Assembly: GCA_963693365.1 (NCBI GenBank)
Contig: CAVNZM010000001.1
Coordinates: forward strand, 2,542,001 to 2,606,000
DNA from: Amoebidium appalachense
Taxonomy: Eukaryota > Ichthyosporea
Direction: 5' to 3'
Length of the DNA stretch: 64,000 nt
Shown: positions 11,976 to 63,206 of the stretch, one piece after another
Layout: the number at the start of each line of letters is the position of its first letter
Position numbering within the stretch: the stretch's first letter is position 1
Notes under the pieces: model-generated
The model's input: only the letters and a program-made list of their open reading frames with translations
Databases searched by the model: none
What the model was told of the DNA's origin: nothing
Made by a program: the position numbers and the translations under genes

Positions 11976-13910
11976 GCACGCACGCACACACATACATACA
12001 CACACCTCCACGACGTTAGCCTCAGTCACTTTTGCAGCAGCCAGCAGGCCCACTGCATCGACCAGGATCGATCCCTCCAACTGCTGGGGGTTGGCTGTCA
12101 ACACGGCATCCCTCTCGTTGCCTTCAAGCTGCACAGGCCGGTGGGTGGACACAGATGTGCGGTACTTTTGGAGCGCTGCAGTGAAGCCTGTGGGGGGGGA
12201 GGGCGGGAGAAGGGGGGGTGGGGGGGGAGAGAGGGTTGGTAAGTTGGTAACCTTTCCTTACCTTTTGTGTTTGTTGGTTTCTTTGTTTCTCTCTGTGAGT
12301 GTTAGTGTGAGTGTGAGTGTGAGTGTGAGTGTGAGTGTGTGTATGTGTGTGTGTATGTGTTTGTGTGTGCGTGTGTGTCAGTTTATGCTATGGGAAATGT
12401 GGCTCTTGGTTTCTCAGTTGCCCAGTAAACTTCAAATGATGAATTTTTGTGCCAATTGTCGAAACTACATACCGAGTGTACATAAAACATGCCAGTAACA
12501 TGTTCAGGTGAAATTCCGTCATCCGATCATGAACACCAGTTACAAACCGAAATCGCAAGAATACGGAATACTCCAAGTAAAACAAAGTTATACCATACAT
12601 CCGGAAAAGGAATAGCTCTGTGGTAGAGTTGTGCAACGACTCCATGCCCTTGAAATGTCCCCCCCTCCCCCCCCCCCCACCCCCAACCCAACCCCCCCCC
12701 CCGCCCCCCGCCGCCTCCCCCCAAATCAGCCTCAGCTAAAACCAAAAAAAAAAAAAAAGAACGGCCTTTGAAACAGAACTCACCTGCAGCAGAGTGATGT
12801 GATGATGAAGCGGCTGCTGCTGTCTGCATATCAAATGAGTATGGCGTAAGTAGATGTATTCCCATAGGAACTTCCGCCAAGTCTCCCTCCCTCCCCCTCC
12901 CCCGCTCCACACACCCATCGATACATCACACTCACGCGCACACACACCCACACCCACAAACATCACACATGCCCCCCCCCCCCCCCCCCCCTCCCCCTCC
13001 CCCTCCGCCCCCCTTGTGTGAACACAAGAAGCGTCATCATGGACTCTCTCTTTCGCATTCTCACTCACTCTCTCTCTCTCTTTCTCTCACTCACTCTTCT
13101 CTCTCTCACTATCTCTCACTCTCACTCTCTCATTCTCACTCACTTTTAACTCTCACTCACTCTGTCTCTCACTCTCTCCCACACAAACACCCTCCCACCC
13201 TCCCAACCTCCCACTCTTCAACCTCCGCCCCCTCCCCCCCCCCTCTCACTCTCTCTCTCTCTCACCCTCGAGCACTATATCTTTCTGTCTGTGTCACTCC
13301 CCTCCCCCCACTCCCAAACACCTGCAAATCCCATCCTAGCGCCCCAACCATGCTTTCCGTTCACTCCACCTCCTCTCTAAAACTCGGAATCAATCAACTT
13401 CAGGCGGTACTCGCCCCCCTCCCAAAGTTTGCGCCCAAATGATAAGGGTCTGTCTCCCCCCTCCCTTCTCCTCCCCCCGTCTCCCCCGCCCCGCCCCCTG
13501 ACAACATCCCCCACCCCCCTCCACCCCCCCCCCCCCCCCCCCCCTTCTGGCATGCACCAAGTCCCTTACGCCTCCCCCTTTCTCCTTCCCCCCCCCCCCC
13601 CCCCTCTCCCCAACCACCACCACCACGTTTTGCACACTTATTCAGCACACTTCTCCAACAGTCAGTCAGCAATTCCCTCCCAACATTCCCTCCAGCCTCC
13701 CACTCACCCTCTCCGCCCCCCCCCCCCCCCCCCTCCCTGATCCCCCTGTCCAGACACAAAATTTACAACCACGACAGAGGAATCGAAAGCCAACAAGAAA
13801 GGGAGCATGGGGCCTTCGGTGTATAATAAACTTACAGCCAAATGGCGTTGAGACAGAGCGGCACCGAGCCTCAGCTGGCACACAGCTACACGCAGGTGAT
13901 TTAGGCTCAT
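7142..13910 (-). CDS. Heptatricopeptide-like (37-aa) repeat protein, probably organellar RNA-binding
   Basis: Exons: 13910-13836, 12823-12784, 12187-12006, 11146-11035, 10659-10482, 10191-10093, 9298-9221, 8501-8425, 7850-7770, 7308-7142 (stop TGA 7144-7142). All phases match, giving 362 aa. The N-terminus is Arg/Ser/Leu-rich without acidic residues (MSLNHLRVAVCQLRLGAALS), like an organellar presequence. Aligned motifs fall exactly 37 residues apart: positions 85, 122, 159, 196, 233, 270 and 307, with Trp at 159 (NTMWALA), 196 (SNLAWA), 233 (SNLLWSF) and 270 (RISWAFAE). This is the helical-hairpin repeat of the heptatricopeptide/RAP-type RNA-binding proteins known from apicomplexans and relatives. 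No RAP domain is visible; the C-terminus (ALFEGIRKRAI...) is a short alpha-helical tail. Role in organellar RNA processing is inferred. It shares a divergent promoter with the acyltransferase gene. Confidence 0.88.
7505..7595 (-). repeat. Dispersed GTACTTCGTAC repeat, partial copy
   Basis: The 3' half of the repeat (GCATTCTCTTTATGTAGG, TTCATGAATGTGTACTTCGT, ACTC) ends next to a C-rich stretch on the minus strand, in an intron of the 37-aa repeat gene. Confidence 0.65.
8275..8335. repeat. G-quadruplex-prone (GGGGT)n tract
   Basis: Five GGGGT units followed by G runs, in an intron of the 37-aa repeat gene; G-rich on the non-template side for plus-strand reading. Confidence 0.8.
8751..8875 (-). 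repeat. Dispersed GTACTTCGTAC repeat, full copy
   Basis: Minus strand: GATGACGTGGGCCCCACCTG, AGGACGGGCTCTG, TTATTATGCATACTC, TTATGTGTACTTCGTAC, then C tracts at 8750-8709. Same order as the copies at 1084-1205 and 39775-39905; in an intron of the 37-aa repeat gene. Confidence 0.8.
9404..9466. repeat. (AAAG)n microsatellite
   Basis: About 15 GAAA units in an intron of the 37-aa repeat gene. A (TTTTA)n tract lies at 10778-10822 in another intron of the same gene. Confidence 0.95.
9506..9541 (-). other. Pseudo-exon or optional 36-nt exon in the 37-aa repeat gene
   Basis: An open 36-nt stretch between AG and GTGAGG fits the reading phase and would add 12 residues (SVVHMPSCKHLPA region). Leaving it out restores exact 37-residue spacing between Trp196 and Trp233, so it was excluded from the model. 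Confidence 0.3.
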
Positions 13911-14500
13911 TTTCTCGGTTCGTTGCTTCGTCAAGAGGCAGAAAAAAGAACGTCACAGAGATGGTGTAACTAATTTAAGTGAACATAAGGTCAAGTCTAG
14001 AACTTTGCTTGTTGACAGTGACCCTGACCCCCTGAGGGCGCTAGGCTATTGAGGTAAGTGTAAAAGGATAGTGAACAATAGTGTGTGTTAGACAAAAATT
14101 AAGTTACACGAGGCCAGATGAGAGATTTTCATGCACCGAAACACAGGTCCACCGCAGAGCCCATGGAACACCGCCCACCCAAGCCCTTCCTAGGATCCTG
14201 TAACCCTTTTCACCTTGTGTGGACATAAGGACAGGCAACATGCATGCTGGTCGGCGCACCACACCAGAACGCACCACCCTTACGTAAGTAGAAGATCATA
14301 AAGCATTTTGATTGGTGTATAATGTACCACCAGAGTGGCTCACTCAGCTCTGGGTCTCAGCCTTCTCGCGATCGAGCGAGCTGTTCAAGTATGGTTTTTT
14401 CGCCCTCGTCATGACGTTGAAGGAGTAACGAGCAGTTTGCAGTAGATAATGATCTTTGTGTTTTTACTAGGCTGGCGGCTTACTTGGGCCAAGCTGCAGC
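13911..14500. promoter_or_regulatory. Shared divergent promoter region, 37-aa repeat gene and acyltransferase
   Basis: 590 bp separate the two start codons, which point away from each other. The stretch has almost no microsatellite, unlike the surrounding introns. It holds an inverted CCAAT (ATTGG near 14311) and a CGCGATCGAGCGAG stretch near 14367. A bidirectional promoter is inferred from the geometry. Confidence 0.5.
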
Positions 14501-23651
<9,151 letters not shown>

Positions 23652-24649
23652 TTCCGGCCCAACCGTGCCCCAGAGCTGAAAATCTTTCCGACCGACTCTC
23701 CCCCCCCCCCCCCACCACCGCGCCGCCGCCACCACCACCACCACCACACACACACAAACACAACAACAACAACTATTACTACTACAACAACATACACAGA
23801 CACAAAAATGAAGCAGTACTTCCTGAGTTGGGTTCCGTGTACTAGGTTACTGGGTTGAAACTCGGGTAATGTAGATGACTTCCCAGAGGATGGGCTCTGA
23901 TTGCATAATCTTTGTGCATGTGTGTGCCACTGTATGCAAAACTATGCTTCTTGTGTGTAGCCACCGTATGCATTTTTTTTATTTTTTTATTTTTTTGTCC
24001 GTTATGAATGTGTATTTCGTATTCTCTAACGTAGCACATTCCAATATTATCATTTCTCTCTTTTTTTCAACAATGAATTCGTGTCAAGTGCTTTTGTCGT
24101 TTTTTCATTCAGTAGAACATTCCCATCTCATGTTTTGTTTACCCCCCCTGAACACGAATGATTTTTTTTGGACAGCCTGTTGTATGTTGAATTTCTAGTA
24201 ATATGTCTAATTTCCAGTAATCCAATAGTAATAGTAATAGTAATATGGCTACAATGTATATACATATCATGTACCTCGTATCAACGATGCCGGCACCAGC
24301 ACAGTGTCACTTACGGGGGTCACAGTTTTCTGTATGACCACAATCGATATACATGTGATGTGATGCGGACCGTGCAGAGGCCATAACTCATTTTGATGGT
24401 GACTGCCTACTTGAGTTTTGTATGCTCAAAGTTATACACATTTCCAGGGATTCATGCTTCAATGTGTGCCAATGTATACTACGAGAAGTTATTGCTCCAG
24501 TTGTAATCGACAATCTAACAACTTGAAGAATAAAACCAAGATGCATGTACATGGGGATTTGGGTGCACGTGGCTTGGGAAAACCGGGAATACTGACACGG
24601 TAACATGTACACCACTGATTCAAGAGCCGGTGCCACCCAGTTTGCAGCA
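23652..24649. other. Region 3' of the acyltransferase gene
   Basis: The 3' ends of the acyltransferase and of the tentative membrane-protein gene converge here. It holds a CCA/CAA-rich stretch at 23700-23780, one dispersed-repeat copy at 23868-24042, and AT-rich sequence with a TAGTAA run at 24220-24245. No exon recognised. Confidence 0.55.
23868..24042 (+). repeat. Dispersed GTACTTCGTAC repeat, diverged copy without C tail
   Basis: GTAGATGACTTCCCAGAGGA, TGGGCTCTGATTGCAT, CCGTTATGAATGTGTATTTC, GTATTCTCTAACGTAGCAC. Contains an internal T-rich insertion at 23972-23998. Confidence 0.55.
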
Positions 24650-25515
24650 CTAACTAGTGAGTGTCCTGCGCATGCATTTGCTTGGTGAACGGAGGAACCA
24701 TCTGAAAACCAACACCCGTGATGACTGAGATGAGCTCCCGCTTTCCCTTGAAGTCATCCAAGCTGGACACCCAGAATACACGGTTCCGGTGGCAAGTGAC
24801 CCCAGGATCACCAGGTCCACCACCGCATCGATCCTCTGAGCAAACTGCAGAATCTTGCACAGAACATGTCCTTTAAGAACTCCGTCGATGCCGGGCAGCC
24901 CTGCAGCTGACAAAAACAACAATTGTTAGCAAAAGTGCGAGGGAAAGAAGAAAGAAAGAAAGAAAGAAAGAATTTAAGTTAAGCATGGCCCAAAATAGGG
25001 ACTGACGCTCCATCGAACTCCACATATTTGGTAGTGGCATTCATTCACGGGGGAATGAATAGCCGTTGAAAGTTTGCAACCCCCCCCCCCCCCCCCCCCC
25101 CTCTTTCCCAGGCTTTTAAAAGAAAATTAATTGCTGTTGCACTTGTGTTTGCGAATATTTAACAATGCCAATTGCAAGCACCTGCTGCCAGCACTACCAC
25201 ATTAACCCCATCCGGCCCAGCAATCATGGTCTGTACAGTGACCCAGTGAGAAGGGTTTTAGGATTAGGTTAATAAACTACGGTATAATGATATCATAATC
25301 ATTATGCTATGATTTTTTTCAGCATAAAAGCCTGGGCCGCCCTAGCTAGTGTGCTAGTAGTGCCAGTTGCAAGTATCGTCCAAGACGTAAGCCTGCTGTC
25401 GATATATATTCATATATGAATAGTATGGCAGGCATATTAACGGTCGTTAAAAAACAGTGTACATTGTCGGGGGGGGGGGGGGGGGGGGGGGGGGGAGGGG
25501 GGGGGGGGGGGGGGG

Positions 25516-25584
<69 letters not shown>

Positions 25585-26897
25585 GGAGGGGGGGGGGATG
25601 GAGGGGGGGGGGGGGGACTTCAATGATTGGCGACTTGGGAACCATTGGCACAAACGGCATACATACCTCGAACGTCTTCCTGGCGTTTGTCCCCCATGTA
25701 TAGTCTCACCCAGAGAGTTGAGCCGCCAACCCACACCACCGCTGCAACAGAAATAATGCCACCATAGAGCTCGAACTCCTCGACATAATTGGAGAGGACA
25801 AGACCAACAAGTACAGCCCAGGTCACGAAGGAGGACACAGTAATAACCTCGAGCATCCAAGTGTGCCAAACATGACGTACACGGAGTAGGAAGCGGACGA
25901 GACGACCGAATAATCCTTCCCGCTCTGGTGTTGAGTTGAGCTGTTGAGACTCGATCTGTGCAATGCTCAGAGCCTTCTGCCATGTGGAAAATCCGGTGGT
26001 CAAAACTTAAGGTTTGTCACTAATAACGAACTTATGATACGAGTCTTAAAGGTGTTAGAAATATTGGCACCGTAAGAATATGTTATCATTTATGGAGTTA
26101 CAACTTAAGGGCACCGAAAAAGGTAGAAGTCGGACGCTTCTTGTGTGCTGCACGTAACGTTGGTGGGTCCGACGGTGTATCATTATCATAGACTATCAGT
26201 TTAACACGTGTGCTGCCCAGCAACCCAACAATCTGTCACGTGCATGTGCTCGGTCATGAGCAGCAGCACCGGTGCAACTTGGAATTATTGAATTATTGCT
26301 TTTCTCACCACAGCACATACTATATGCTGAATGAATCATCAAGTTGCTGTTAAACATAGAACATGGAAAAACAACAACCTGTTTGTACCTTCATCAGATT
26401 CTGGTGTCGACACAACAACACAAGTACCAGCGAAACTTCGGATAACATGAGAATTCTTGCGCATGCAGGGCGGTGATGTGTTATCAGTATCTATTAATAT
26501 TGCAAGAGGGCCAGTATTTTGCAGACATTTTTTTAAAACTTTGTACAAGTGTTAGACAAACCGCCCTACCTTTTTATGGCCCAAGGAGTGACTTGTCCAG
26601 ACTCATCTGAACCATCATTGCACGGTGACGATCGGAACCCAACTTAGACACGTCAAGAAGCGCACTTGCTTCGGTGTACATGTTGATGGGAATAGTGTCA
26701 GCACCGGGAACAGAGTTGAGTTTTAGCTTCATGTCGTCCATTTCGACTGAGAACACAGGATAATAAGAACCTTTCAAGTTTTTCAAGTCGGAGTTGATTT
26801 TCAAAGCGTCATTCTGATGTGCCGATGCATGTGTTGGACCGAGTTTATCAATCTCTTTAATTGCCAAATACTGCGAACCGGAATGCCTACTGATCAT
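24650..26897 (-). CDS. Unrecognised two-helix membrane protein, tentative model
   Basis: Not recognised. The best phase-consistent model is 26897-26639, 26490-26389, 26005-25667, 24906-24650 (TAG), about 318 aa. The third exon is the firmest. It contains a basic-aromatic stretch (RLVRFLLRVRHVWHTW) and two hydrophobic segments, about residues 171-191 (MLEVITVSSFVTWAVLVGLV) and 201-221 (YGGIISVAAVVWVGGSTLW). Its donor GAG|GTATGT and the acceptor TTGTCAG of the last exon agree in phase. The first exon donor (GTTCCG) is weak; that frame otherwise runs to a TAA at 26574. In the last exon a second frame (VFWVSSLDDFKGKRELISV) also looks protein-like, so a missed splice or frameshift is possible. Neighbouring genes give no clue to function. 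Confidence 0.45.
25485..25620. repeat. G-run and (GA)n block
   Basis: G-rich flanks around about 56 nt of GA repeat, in the intron of the tentative membrane-protein gene. Confidence 0.95.
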
Positions 26898-28343
26898 ATA
26901 CTGATAGCGTTCACCTTTTTCTGCTTATAAATGAAGAAGAAACTGCAGTTATGGACTTGTTCACGGCAGAGCTCGCGACCTGACTTGTCACTCTACTTGT
27001 CACACGGTGGTTGCTTCATCATCAAAAATGAGAAAATGACAAGGCCTCCTACAATATTTAGGAGGCCTCAGTGGAAAATGATCATGACACTCGTGACATC
27101 CAATTGGCAATTTTTGGCGCTCTTTTGGGATACACATCCAATCAACAAATAGAGAATTTATAATTCGTTCCCAGTTACGCAAAAATTTGACTTGACATGA
27201 GTGACGCACTTGGCCAGAGCCCGGCCCCGAGCGCGCGAGCCGTCTACAGTATCTCCAAGTTACGAACCACTTGCGGTGTAATTTGCCAGCAAACATACAA
27301 GAACCTGTTCTCAGTGCATGGGCACACAACATAGCTTCCACTTCTTCTTTACTCTAGAGCTTCCCGAGTAGATTTTAAGTCAATGCGTTTAAACATGGCC
27401 AATATAACCTCTCGCATCGGCATAGAAGTGGTGCGAGAGAGCATCGGAACACACACCGAGCTCCTTACACATCCTTATATCTGCTTCTGCGAATACATGG
27501 CTACTCTAGAAGACATTGAAGTATGCTCTTGATGGAAAGAAGGTTGAGGAACTGCTCGAAGTAGCTAGAAAAGCGGGCGAGGCTGGGGACCATTGTGCGC
27601 ACGATGCCGCACAGGCAGAGCTCACGAGGGTGCACGTGCTGAGATGCAGTTGGCAACGGGTCTGTGGTGGCTGATGTACCCGATCAGGAGAAAGCTCAAG
27701 GACGATATGGTCAGGGTTATATTTGCAACGTGTGGTAAGTGCTATTTGACACTAAGAATGCGTTGGAGAAGAAGGGGGAACCAGCTCTCTGCGTTTGCCA
27801 AAGAATAACATCGACTTCAACCATTTTCTGAAGCAGCTCCATTTTCATTGTACTACTTTAGATTCGCTTCAAGGACACCCAGCATTGCACAAACTTATTC
27901 ATCCAGAACCTCTCGAAACCCGTTTTCGTGCACAAACCATATCATCTATATGCATGTTGTTTTTCCCGGACCTCTAGATCTGCCATGCGCAAAGCATTTG
28001 CATTTGGCAGACGTCTGACCCAATGGCCTTTCTATGTGACATGACAGGTGGCCCAGCTGGTGTAAGAAAGAAGCGGCAAAGCGGAGGAAACTTCAGGGGT
28101 TGACCCTGCTGCAGTGGTTGGCAGATATGGTGAGCAATATTTGCGCAAATGCAACAGCATGCGCTTACTGCCCCTAAGTCCACCCAGTCTGCGAATGGTG
28201 ATCTGTATGGATGTGAGCGAGTGCACACCACTACTGCGTGGGATGCATTAATTGGGTGTGTGCCGGTTAATAGGGGTGCGCGCACGTGTGCACGTGTGCA
28301 CGGTGTGCGTGCCGTGCGCGCAGAGAGGGGGGGGGGGGGAGGG

Positions 28344-28374
<31 letters not shown>

Positions 28375-29894
28375 AGGGATTCAACTCGAGCTTTCCCTGC
28401 AGCTAATATTTTTCCCCCGCGCCCGGTGTGCTAAAAGTTGTTCATACACGTGAATTTACTTTACTCGAATCATTGATATCCACCACGTCCTCCACAGCCC
28501 ACCGTGCACCTACCACAAAATCCACCGACAAACCGCAACCATACAAGTTGTTAACAGTTACCCTGTACATATCCCTCTTTACTGTTTGAGCTTAGTAGAT
28601 GTTGATGACATAGTGACAAGGTTTTGGACCTTATAAGGTCAGGGAGTCACTCTAAGTTAGACGACAAGGTGATTAACCATCGGTATGTATACATCGACAA
28701 AACAGAAGTACAGGCACAAAGGTTTACCTTTTGAAAAATGGTACACTGACTGATGAAATATACTGAGCCTGATCACCGATAAAAGTGGCCCCTATCTATC
28801 TTGTCCTAGCTTGTCGGTCGTAAATCCTTAGAAGTGTCAGGAAGGATAAAGATGTGGAGATGAGAAGAGGGGGCTCGAGGAGATAGGCCCCAAAAGAGTG
28901 CGTGGGGGCAGAGGGCAAGTCGTTGGATAAAAGCAACTGGGGAAGAGGGTGGGTAGGGTGGGTAGGGTGGGGGAGGTGGGGGAGGGGGATCAGGGGGAAA
29001 TGTTTAGTAGCGCGTGTGAAGAAACTATTGGTCGTGACCGTGTAAGTTAGCAAATTGTGATGATAATGACTAGAATGTGGTGTGAAAGAGAGGTGAAGGG
29101 TAGCAGTGAGAGGGTGACCGAAATTACTTAGTTATTGCAATAGCTTCAAACTACAAGCCAGACATATTGATGTAACCGCATTGCCCCAGGTGATACACCA
29201 CGAGAATCGGAAAACACAGTGAAACATGTATGAATGAAAGCACAAAACACAAAGGACCACACATACATTCAAAGCCAGATCCTTGAAGCGTGCATATAAC
29301 CACAATGTTTGTGACCCTCCCCTTCAAAAGCCTTCGGGTGTGTTGCTAACAGCAGGAAAACCTCGCTGCTTCCCATTACTTCTTGCATTACTTTCAGCCC
29401 CCTTCTCACGGCATTTCCAGAATGGAGAGAAGACCAAGCATGCCCCCCAAGTTGATTGCCCTGAGAAAAACACAACCAAAACGGTCAGAAAACGGGAAAA
29501 ACGTGACCAAAAACGAGTGCATGTCCACACAGGCCATGTTGAGCACACAGGCTGAAATAGAGGTAACTGAAATAGAGGTAACACATTCACGGGTCGTAGA
29601 CATCATCTACTCTTGACACTGTCAGGACAGCATGTCTATAGTGGGAATCAAAAACAGCACACGTGAATACACAAGCAACGGTGAGCGCGCACATACCAAA
29701 CAGAAGCCCATCCAAGGGAGGGTTCTGGCCTCCTCTACCCCTCCCCCCCCTCTCCCTTTCTTTCTTTCATCCCCCCTTCCCCTCCCCCCCCCCCTCCCCC
29801 TCCCCCCCTTTCTCCCTCATCTTTATTTGCGCGAGGAGGGGAGGGGAGGGGAGGGAGGTAGGTGGGTGGGGGGTGGGGGGGGGGGGGGGGGGTC
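26898..29894. other. Long intergenic stretch with possible gene remnants
   Basis: About 3 kb between the tentative membrane-protein gene and the 3' end of TMEM209. It is poorer in microsatellites than the rest of the window. A possible degraded plus-strand coding stretch lies at 27396-27735 (listed separately). 28264-28320 is an alternating CG/TG tract likely to adopt Z-DNA. 28325-28375 is G-rich. 28900-29000 is a G-rich repeat with GGGTAGGGTGG units. No complete gene was supported. Confidence 0.5.
27396..27735 (+). pseudogene. Possible degraded coding region
   Basis: An ATG-led frame (MANITSRIGIEVV...) runs to about 27522. A second frame then continues with a charged, helical-looking sequence (KKVEELLEVARKAGEAGDHC), and a third carries WWLMYPIRRKLKDDM. 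Frame changes without splice signals suggest a decayed gene or mobile-element remnant. Could equally be chance open frames. Confidence 0.25.
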
Positions 29895-44601
<14,707 letters not shown>

Positions 44602-45386
44602 GTTATATCCGCCGCTTATCGGCAGGGCAGGAAGCCAAACTCAAACCAAAGTGGTAGTCTATAAATTAAACAGGTATTGCTTGTTCTGGTATTCTATATG
44701 TTTATACCATGGTGTGTATGGTAAGTAGAAGCAAAAACTGAAAAGCACCCTAGATGCTGGCCGTGAAAGGAACTTCCAACAAAGTCATAGCAATGTACTG
44801 CACTGGCCGGTGCCGGTCACCAGTTTCCTCACCAACATCTGCACCGGCACCAGGGGAAAAACTCAAATTTTGGCGCCACTCAGAATGCCTTACGTAATGG
44901 TGCAATCTGAGCCAATAGGAGTCTGCACAACCAATATTCCTATTGGCTGCCCCATTTTGCTGGGCGCGCAGTCACATGGGCCGGGCCGTCGGGGCCGAGT
45001 CAAGCCAGGCCGGCGCGCGCGCTTTCATGTCAAGGCACTGAGGGAGAGAGGGAGGGAGAGAGAACGAGCGGCCAGTGAGAGGGCATTAGAGTGGAAGGGA
45101 GCAAGACGTATTGCACCTTAACGTTTGCGGCCTCAGCATTTAGCAAAATTCCTTTTTCGCTTTTTTGTAGTAGATTTTTATCAGTTGAAGTTGTGAGCTG
45201 GTGTTAGCACTGAGAGCTATTTCTGAGAGTCAACAAGATTCCGGCTTACTGTTGCCGGCCGACTATCGTCAGCCCCTGTGTGGGCGACAAGCGCACAGCA
45301 GCCTGTGAAGGGCTACGGTGGAGGGCTAGCCATGCTGCCAAGGAGGGTGGGGGCATGAGCCGGCACGGACGCCGGGCAGGACGGGC
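44602..45386. promoter_or_regulatory. Shared divergent promoter region, TMEM209 and PPR gene
   Basis: 785 bp between opposing start codons. It holds CCAAT at 44912-44916 and 44931-44935 and ATTGG at 44942-44946. GCCAATAGGA (44911-44920) and TCCTATTGGC (44938-44947) form a perfect 10-bp inverted repeat. A GC-rich block with CCGGGCC/GGCCG and a GCGCGCGCGC run lies at 44965-45025. Bidirectional promoter inferred from geometry and motifs. Confidence 0.55.
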
Positions 45387-61340
<15,954 letters not shown>

Positions 61341-61485
61341 TGCGGTGTAACTGTCGATAAAATGCGACAAGGTGTCGCTTGTTAGTGTAGGAAGATGGCT
61401 AGGGGCCTTATGGGTGGTGATGGTGGTGATGACGCTTTTTTGTTTGTTGTTTGTTTTGTTTGTTTTATGTTTGTTTTATTGTTTT

Positions 61486-61538
<53 letters not shown>

Positions 61539-62382
61539 CTTTAGTCGCAATGTTGAGCTGAAAGCTATATAATATTTCTTGTTCATAATCATTGATTTGT
61601 GGTGATATAGGTTTGGCTGGAAAATATGAACGAATGTTTGTAGTTTTTTTTCCCTTTTCTTGGCGTCAAACTCTTCCGGCCACCCTTATCTCAGACTAGA
61701 AAACCCATACTAGAGCACGTATGCAATCAATCACAATTGTTCACAGTGACACACACACCACCAACTTGTAAAGAATAAATGGCCTGTGACATGAATAAAG
61801 CATTCGATGCTGAGTCCACTAACTTCTGAGACTCTCCTGCGTCAAAAGCCTCTCTGTTGATTTTAAACGTGTTGTGACGATACAGCACCGAGTACTCTCA
61901 TACATGTACATCCCCCCCCCCGAAACACGTGTGTTGTCTTGTGGTGTCCCCTCCACTTTCCGACCCTCTAATGCATATCCAACCCCCCCTCCCCCCCCCC
62001 CCCCCCCCCCCCCCTCCTCTCCCCTCCGCCAAAACACACACACGTGTGTGCTATGCTGACACACACACGGAAACTCGACGTGCGCCGATCGGGGTTCAAT
62101 TATATATATCCAAGTATATCCAAGGATGATGTACCCACTGGCTTACGTAAGTGGCCGGGCACTACTCAAAAAAAAAAAAAAAGAAAAAAAAAAAGAAAAA
62201 GAGGCTGCATGACTCAACCGGTTGCTGTTTCTGGTGTGCCAGGGTTTGAAGGTGACAGGGTTTGAAATTTCCCGCAGACTTGTATTCAGGCAGTGAGACC
62301 CGGTCGACACACTTTCATGCTTGACTGAGCTACAATCTCAGCCTAATAGAATAGAAGTACAATCCTGCACCCATCTTCTGAA
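61341..62382. other. Intergenic region between the PPR gene and the TAN1-like gene
   Basis: The first part is the PPR 3' flank, with a G run at 61501-61538 and AATAAA at 61774-61779 and 61794-61799 that could serve as polyadenylation signals of either strand's transcript. The second part carries an A-tailed repeat copy at 62120-62205 and the presumed promoter of the TAN1-like gene. Confidence 0.5.
62120..62205 (+). repeat. A-tailed SINE-like dispersed repeat, copy 2
   Basis: CCAAGGATGATGTACCCACT, then GGCTTACGTAAGTGGCCGGG, CACTACTC and an A-rich tail broken by single G residues. Matches the copy at 6525-6607 in inverted orientation. Lies about 180 bp upstream of the TAN1-like start codon. 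Confidence 0.65.
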
Positions 62383-62820
62383 ATGGCAGACACCGGTGCG
62401 CAGAAACGTCCAGCCAAAAGTGGAGGAGAGGGGCAGCGAAAACGCAACAAGTCCTACTACAGGAACTACGCTAGAGCAAACAAGGAGGTTCGTGTGGAAT
62501 ACTGAGGACCGAACATTGAAACGCTGGCTAACATGCTTGGTGCAGCTTCTTGTCTCTCAAGAATACGCCCGCTGTATTTCTTTGCTTCGCTCTCCTGTTT
62601 TCCGTCGCCTCCCCCCCCCCCCCCCCCCCTCCCCCCGCCGCCCCCCGCCGTCCCCTCCTCGTTTCTCGATACACACACACGCGTGCACACTCCCTCCCTC
62701 CCCCCTCCCCCCCCCCCCCCCCCCCCGCCCGCCCGCCCGCCCCTCTCCCCCCCCCCCCCCGTCGGCCTCTTTTCTCGGTACACGCACACATGCACACACA
62801 CACCCTTCCTCCCCCCTCTT

Positions 62821-62918
<98 letters not shown>

Positions 62919-63145
62919 CTCTCTCTCTCTCTTCCTCCCCCTTTTCTCTCTCTCTCGCTCTCTCTTCTCCCTCTCTCTCCCCCTCTCTCCCCTCCCTCCC
63001 CCTCCTCGTCTCTCTCTTTCTCCTCTCCTCTCCCTCCCTATCTCTCTATCTCCCTTCCCATCTCTCCCCCTGCCTCCCTCCCTCCCTCCCTCCCTCCCTC
63101 TCTCTCCCTCTCTCTCTTCCTCCCTCCCTCCCCCCTCTCTCTCTC

Positions 63146-63206
<61 letters not shown>

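Noticed and set aside
27000-27341. 113-codon minus-strand frame (MEAMLCAHALRTGSC...)
   Set aside because: No family resemblance, no supported splice link to neighbours, mixed composition; not called.
29283-29616. Overlapping open frames on both strands around 29.3-29.6 kb
   Set aside because: No recognisable domain and no matching splice sites; the region contains a short GAAATAGAGGTAAC duplication only.
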